From positions 1-5,728 of the forward strand of contig WSZW01000014.1 in NCBI GenBank assembly GCA_013139905.1: a stretch of DNA of 5,728 nt, given 5' to 3'. Position numbers and translations under genes: made by a program. The notes beneath the pieces are model-generated. The model did not search any database and had not been told where the DNA came from. It saw nothing but the letters and a program-made list of their open reading frames with translations. Below, piece after piece: positions 4,835 to 5,728 of the stretch (the first letter of the stretch is position 1; each line of letters starts with the position of its first letter). This DNA comes from an archaeon. Lineage in GTDB: Archaea; EX4484-52; B79-G9.

Positions 4835-5647
4835 ATGATAAGTCAAAAAACGCTGGATGCGCTTAAAGGAATAGGTCTTAACCTATATGAAAGAAAGCTA
4901 TATGCCGCTTTAGTTGCACGGGGAAATTCAACTGCAGGAGAACTTTCTGAAGTTGCAAACGTACCACGTTCCAGATCTTATGATGTTTTAGAGTCACTTG
5001 CAAAGAAAGGATTTGTTGTTGTCCAGAATGCAAAACCATTAAGATATGTTGTTATTCCTCCAGTAGAAGCATTAGATCGCTCAAAAAATAAGGTTAGAGA
5101 AGATGCAGCTACATCAATTTCAAGAATTGATGATTTCAAACAAAGCCCGGCATTAGAAGAGCTTACAACGCTACACTCAAAAGGCGTTTCTCTTGTTGAT
5201 TCTGCGGATATTTCCGGTGCACTTCGCGGCCGATATTCTATGCACCAACAGGCAGAAACTATGATGAAAGGTGCAGAAAATTCAATCAATATAATTACAA
5301 CAGAAGAAGGTTTGACCGAATTATACACAACACATTCCGGTCTTATACAAAATGCAATTGATAAAGGTGTTTCTGTTAAAATTGCAGCACCGCTTACTGA
5401 GAAAAATAAACAGGCAGCTGATGTTTTATCAAGTGCATGTGATGTTAGAAATTTAAGTTCTAGCGAGATTGCAAAACTACCTGCCGGTCGAATGTTTGTG
5501 GTTGATGAAAAAGAATCTATTATGGCACTTACAGATGATACAAAAACACACCCGTCACAGGATGTTGCTTTTTGGACTGCATCAGACCATTTTGCACAAA
5601 ACTTTGCAGCACCAACTTTTAAAATGGTTTGGGATCACTTAGAATAA
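4835..5647 (+). CDS. TrmB-like transcription regulator (winged helix plus PLD-like C-domain)
   Basis: A 270-aa soluble DNA-binding protein. Residues about 5-75 are the TrmB winged helix: GLNLYERKLYAALVARGNST, then ELSEVANVPRSRSYDVLESL as helix-turn-helix, then KKGFVVVQNAKPLRYVVIPP as wing. A linker of about 80-115, possibly coiled coil, probably serves dimerisation. The C-terminal part (about 135-270) resembles the PLD-like sensor domain of archaeal TrmB relatives: QAETMMKGAENSINIITTEE, a central IQNAIDKGVSVKIAAPL strand-helix block, and GRMFVVDEKESIMALTDD. It lacks the HKD catalytic motif of phospholipase D, so a ligand-sensing role is likelier than catalysis. Its ligand is not evident and there is no adjacent sugar transporter to suggest one. 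It has its own promoter region and a terminator, so it is probably monocistronic. Its codons are visibly less T-rich than those of fic or the ligase. Confidence 0.87.
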   Translation: MISQKTLDALKGIGLNLYERKLYAALVARGNSTAGELSEVANVPRSRSYDVLESLAKKGFVVVQNAKPLRYVVIPPVEALDRSKNKVREDAATSISRIDDFKQSPALEELTTLHSKGVSLVDSADISGALRGRYSMHQQAETMMKGAENSINIITTEEGLTELYTTHSGLIQNAIDKGVSVKIAAPLTEKNKQAADVLSSACDVRNLSSSEIAKLPAGRMFVVDEKESIMALTDDTKTHPSQDVAFWTASDHFAQNFAAPTFKMVWDHLE

Positions 5648-5682
5648 ATAATTTAATTATTTATTCTTTCTTTTATTTTTTT
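5641..5682 (+). terminator. Hairpin and T-tract terminator after the TrmB-like gene
   Basis: AGAATAAATAAT (5641-5652) is perfectly complementary to ATTATTTATTCT (5656-5667) with a 3-nt loop TTA. It is followed by a T-rich tract, TTCTTTTATTTTTTT (5668-5682). The left arm includes the stop codon TAA (5645-5647). The stem is A/T-only apart from one pair, so the T-tract, which is the main archaeal termination signal, may do most of the work. Confidence 0.6.
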
Positions 5683-5728
5683 AATATAGTGTGAGCTATG
5701 GTGTTGAATAACTAGATTTGATTGTTTT
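5683..5728. other. Right-edge sequence without a recognisable feature
   Basis: The last 46 bases hold no supported coding frame. The ATG at 5698 stops after five codons. ATAG and CTAT form only a 4-bp inverted pair around 5685-5698. It is probably the intergenic start of a region beyond the window. Confidence 0.4.

Noticed and set aside
4978..5328. 116-codon minus-strand open frame
   Set aside because: Antisense to the TrmB-like gene, whose own start, Shine-Dalgarno and domain structure are clear.

Overview
The window (5,728 bp, clearly AT-rich) looks like part of an archaeal chromosome, most likely from a small-genome DPANN-type lineage. The clues are an archaeal/eukaryotic-type ATP-dependent DNA ligase, a TrmB-type transcription regulator, and TATA/BRE promoters placed so that some transcripts would begin at or next to the start codon. 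Two other genes instead carry GGTG-type Shine-Dalgarno sites. The lineage is inferred from gene content, not proven.

Left part (1-548). An unrecognised minus-strand gene runs off the left edge and starts at 214 behind a good Shine-Dalgarno. Its upstream region (215-408) is repeat-rich: a 9-bp-arm hairpin, a pair of near-identical 14-bp direct repeats, and two compact inverted repeats. A possible small membrane protein (409-618, +) is weakly supported and overlaps the 3' end of the next gene.

Middle part (549-2609). A minus-strand Fic-domain AMP-transferase with its own N-terminal inhibitory motif is divergent from a two-gene plus-strand operon. That operon encodes a winged-helix/MNT nucleotidyltransferase and a HEPN-like protein. 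The 138-bp divergent spacer holds two TATA boxes, each about 26-28 bp from its ATG, and an inverted repeat between them. This has the layout of a self-regulated toxin-antitoxin or defence-type module. The HEPN protein has Tyr where the catalytic His is normally found, and the MNT has Gln at the apparent place of the third catalytic acid.

Right part (2610-5728). A complete ATP-dependent DNA ligase follows on the same strand, with its own TATA-like element. It has all the nucleotidyltransferase motifs plus about 90 extra residues between two conserved blocks of its DNA-binding region. After it comes a 216-bp regulatory spacer with two TATA boxes, two palindromes and a 10-codon upstream ORF whose stop overlaps the next gene's Shine-Dalgarno. 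It leads into a TrmB-like regulator, which ends in an AT-rich hairpin and T-tract terminator.

Three neighbouring enzymes (Fic, MNT and ligase) all use nucleotidyl-transfer chemistry. The Fic/MNT/HEPN cluster is the most system-like part of the window. The leader of the TrmB-like gene is the most interesting regulatory stretch.
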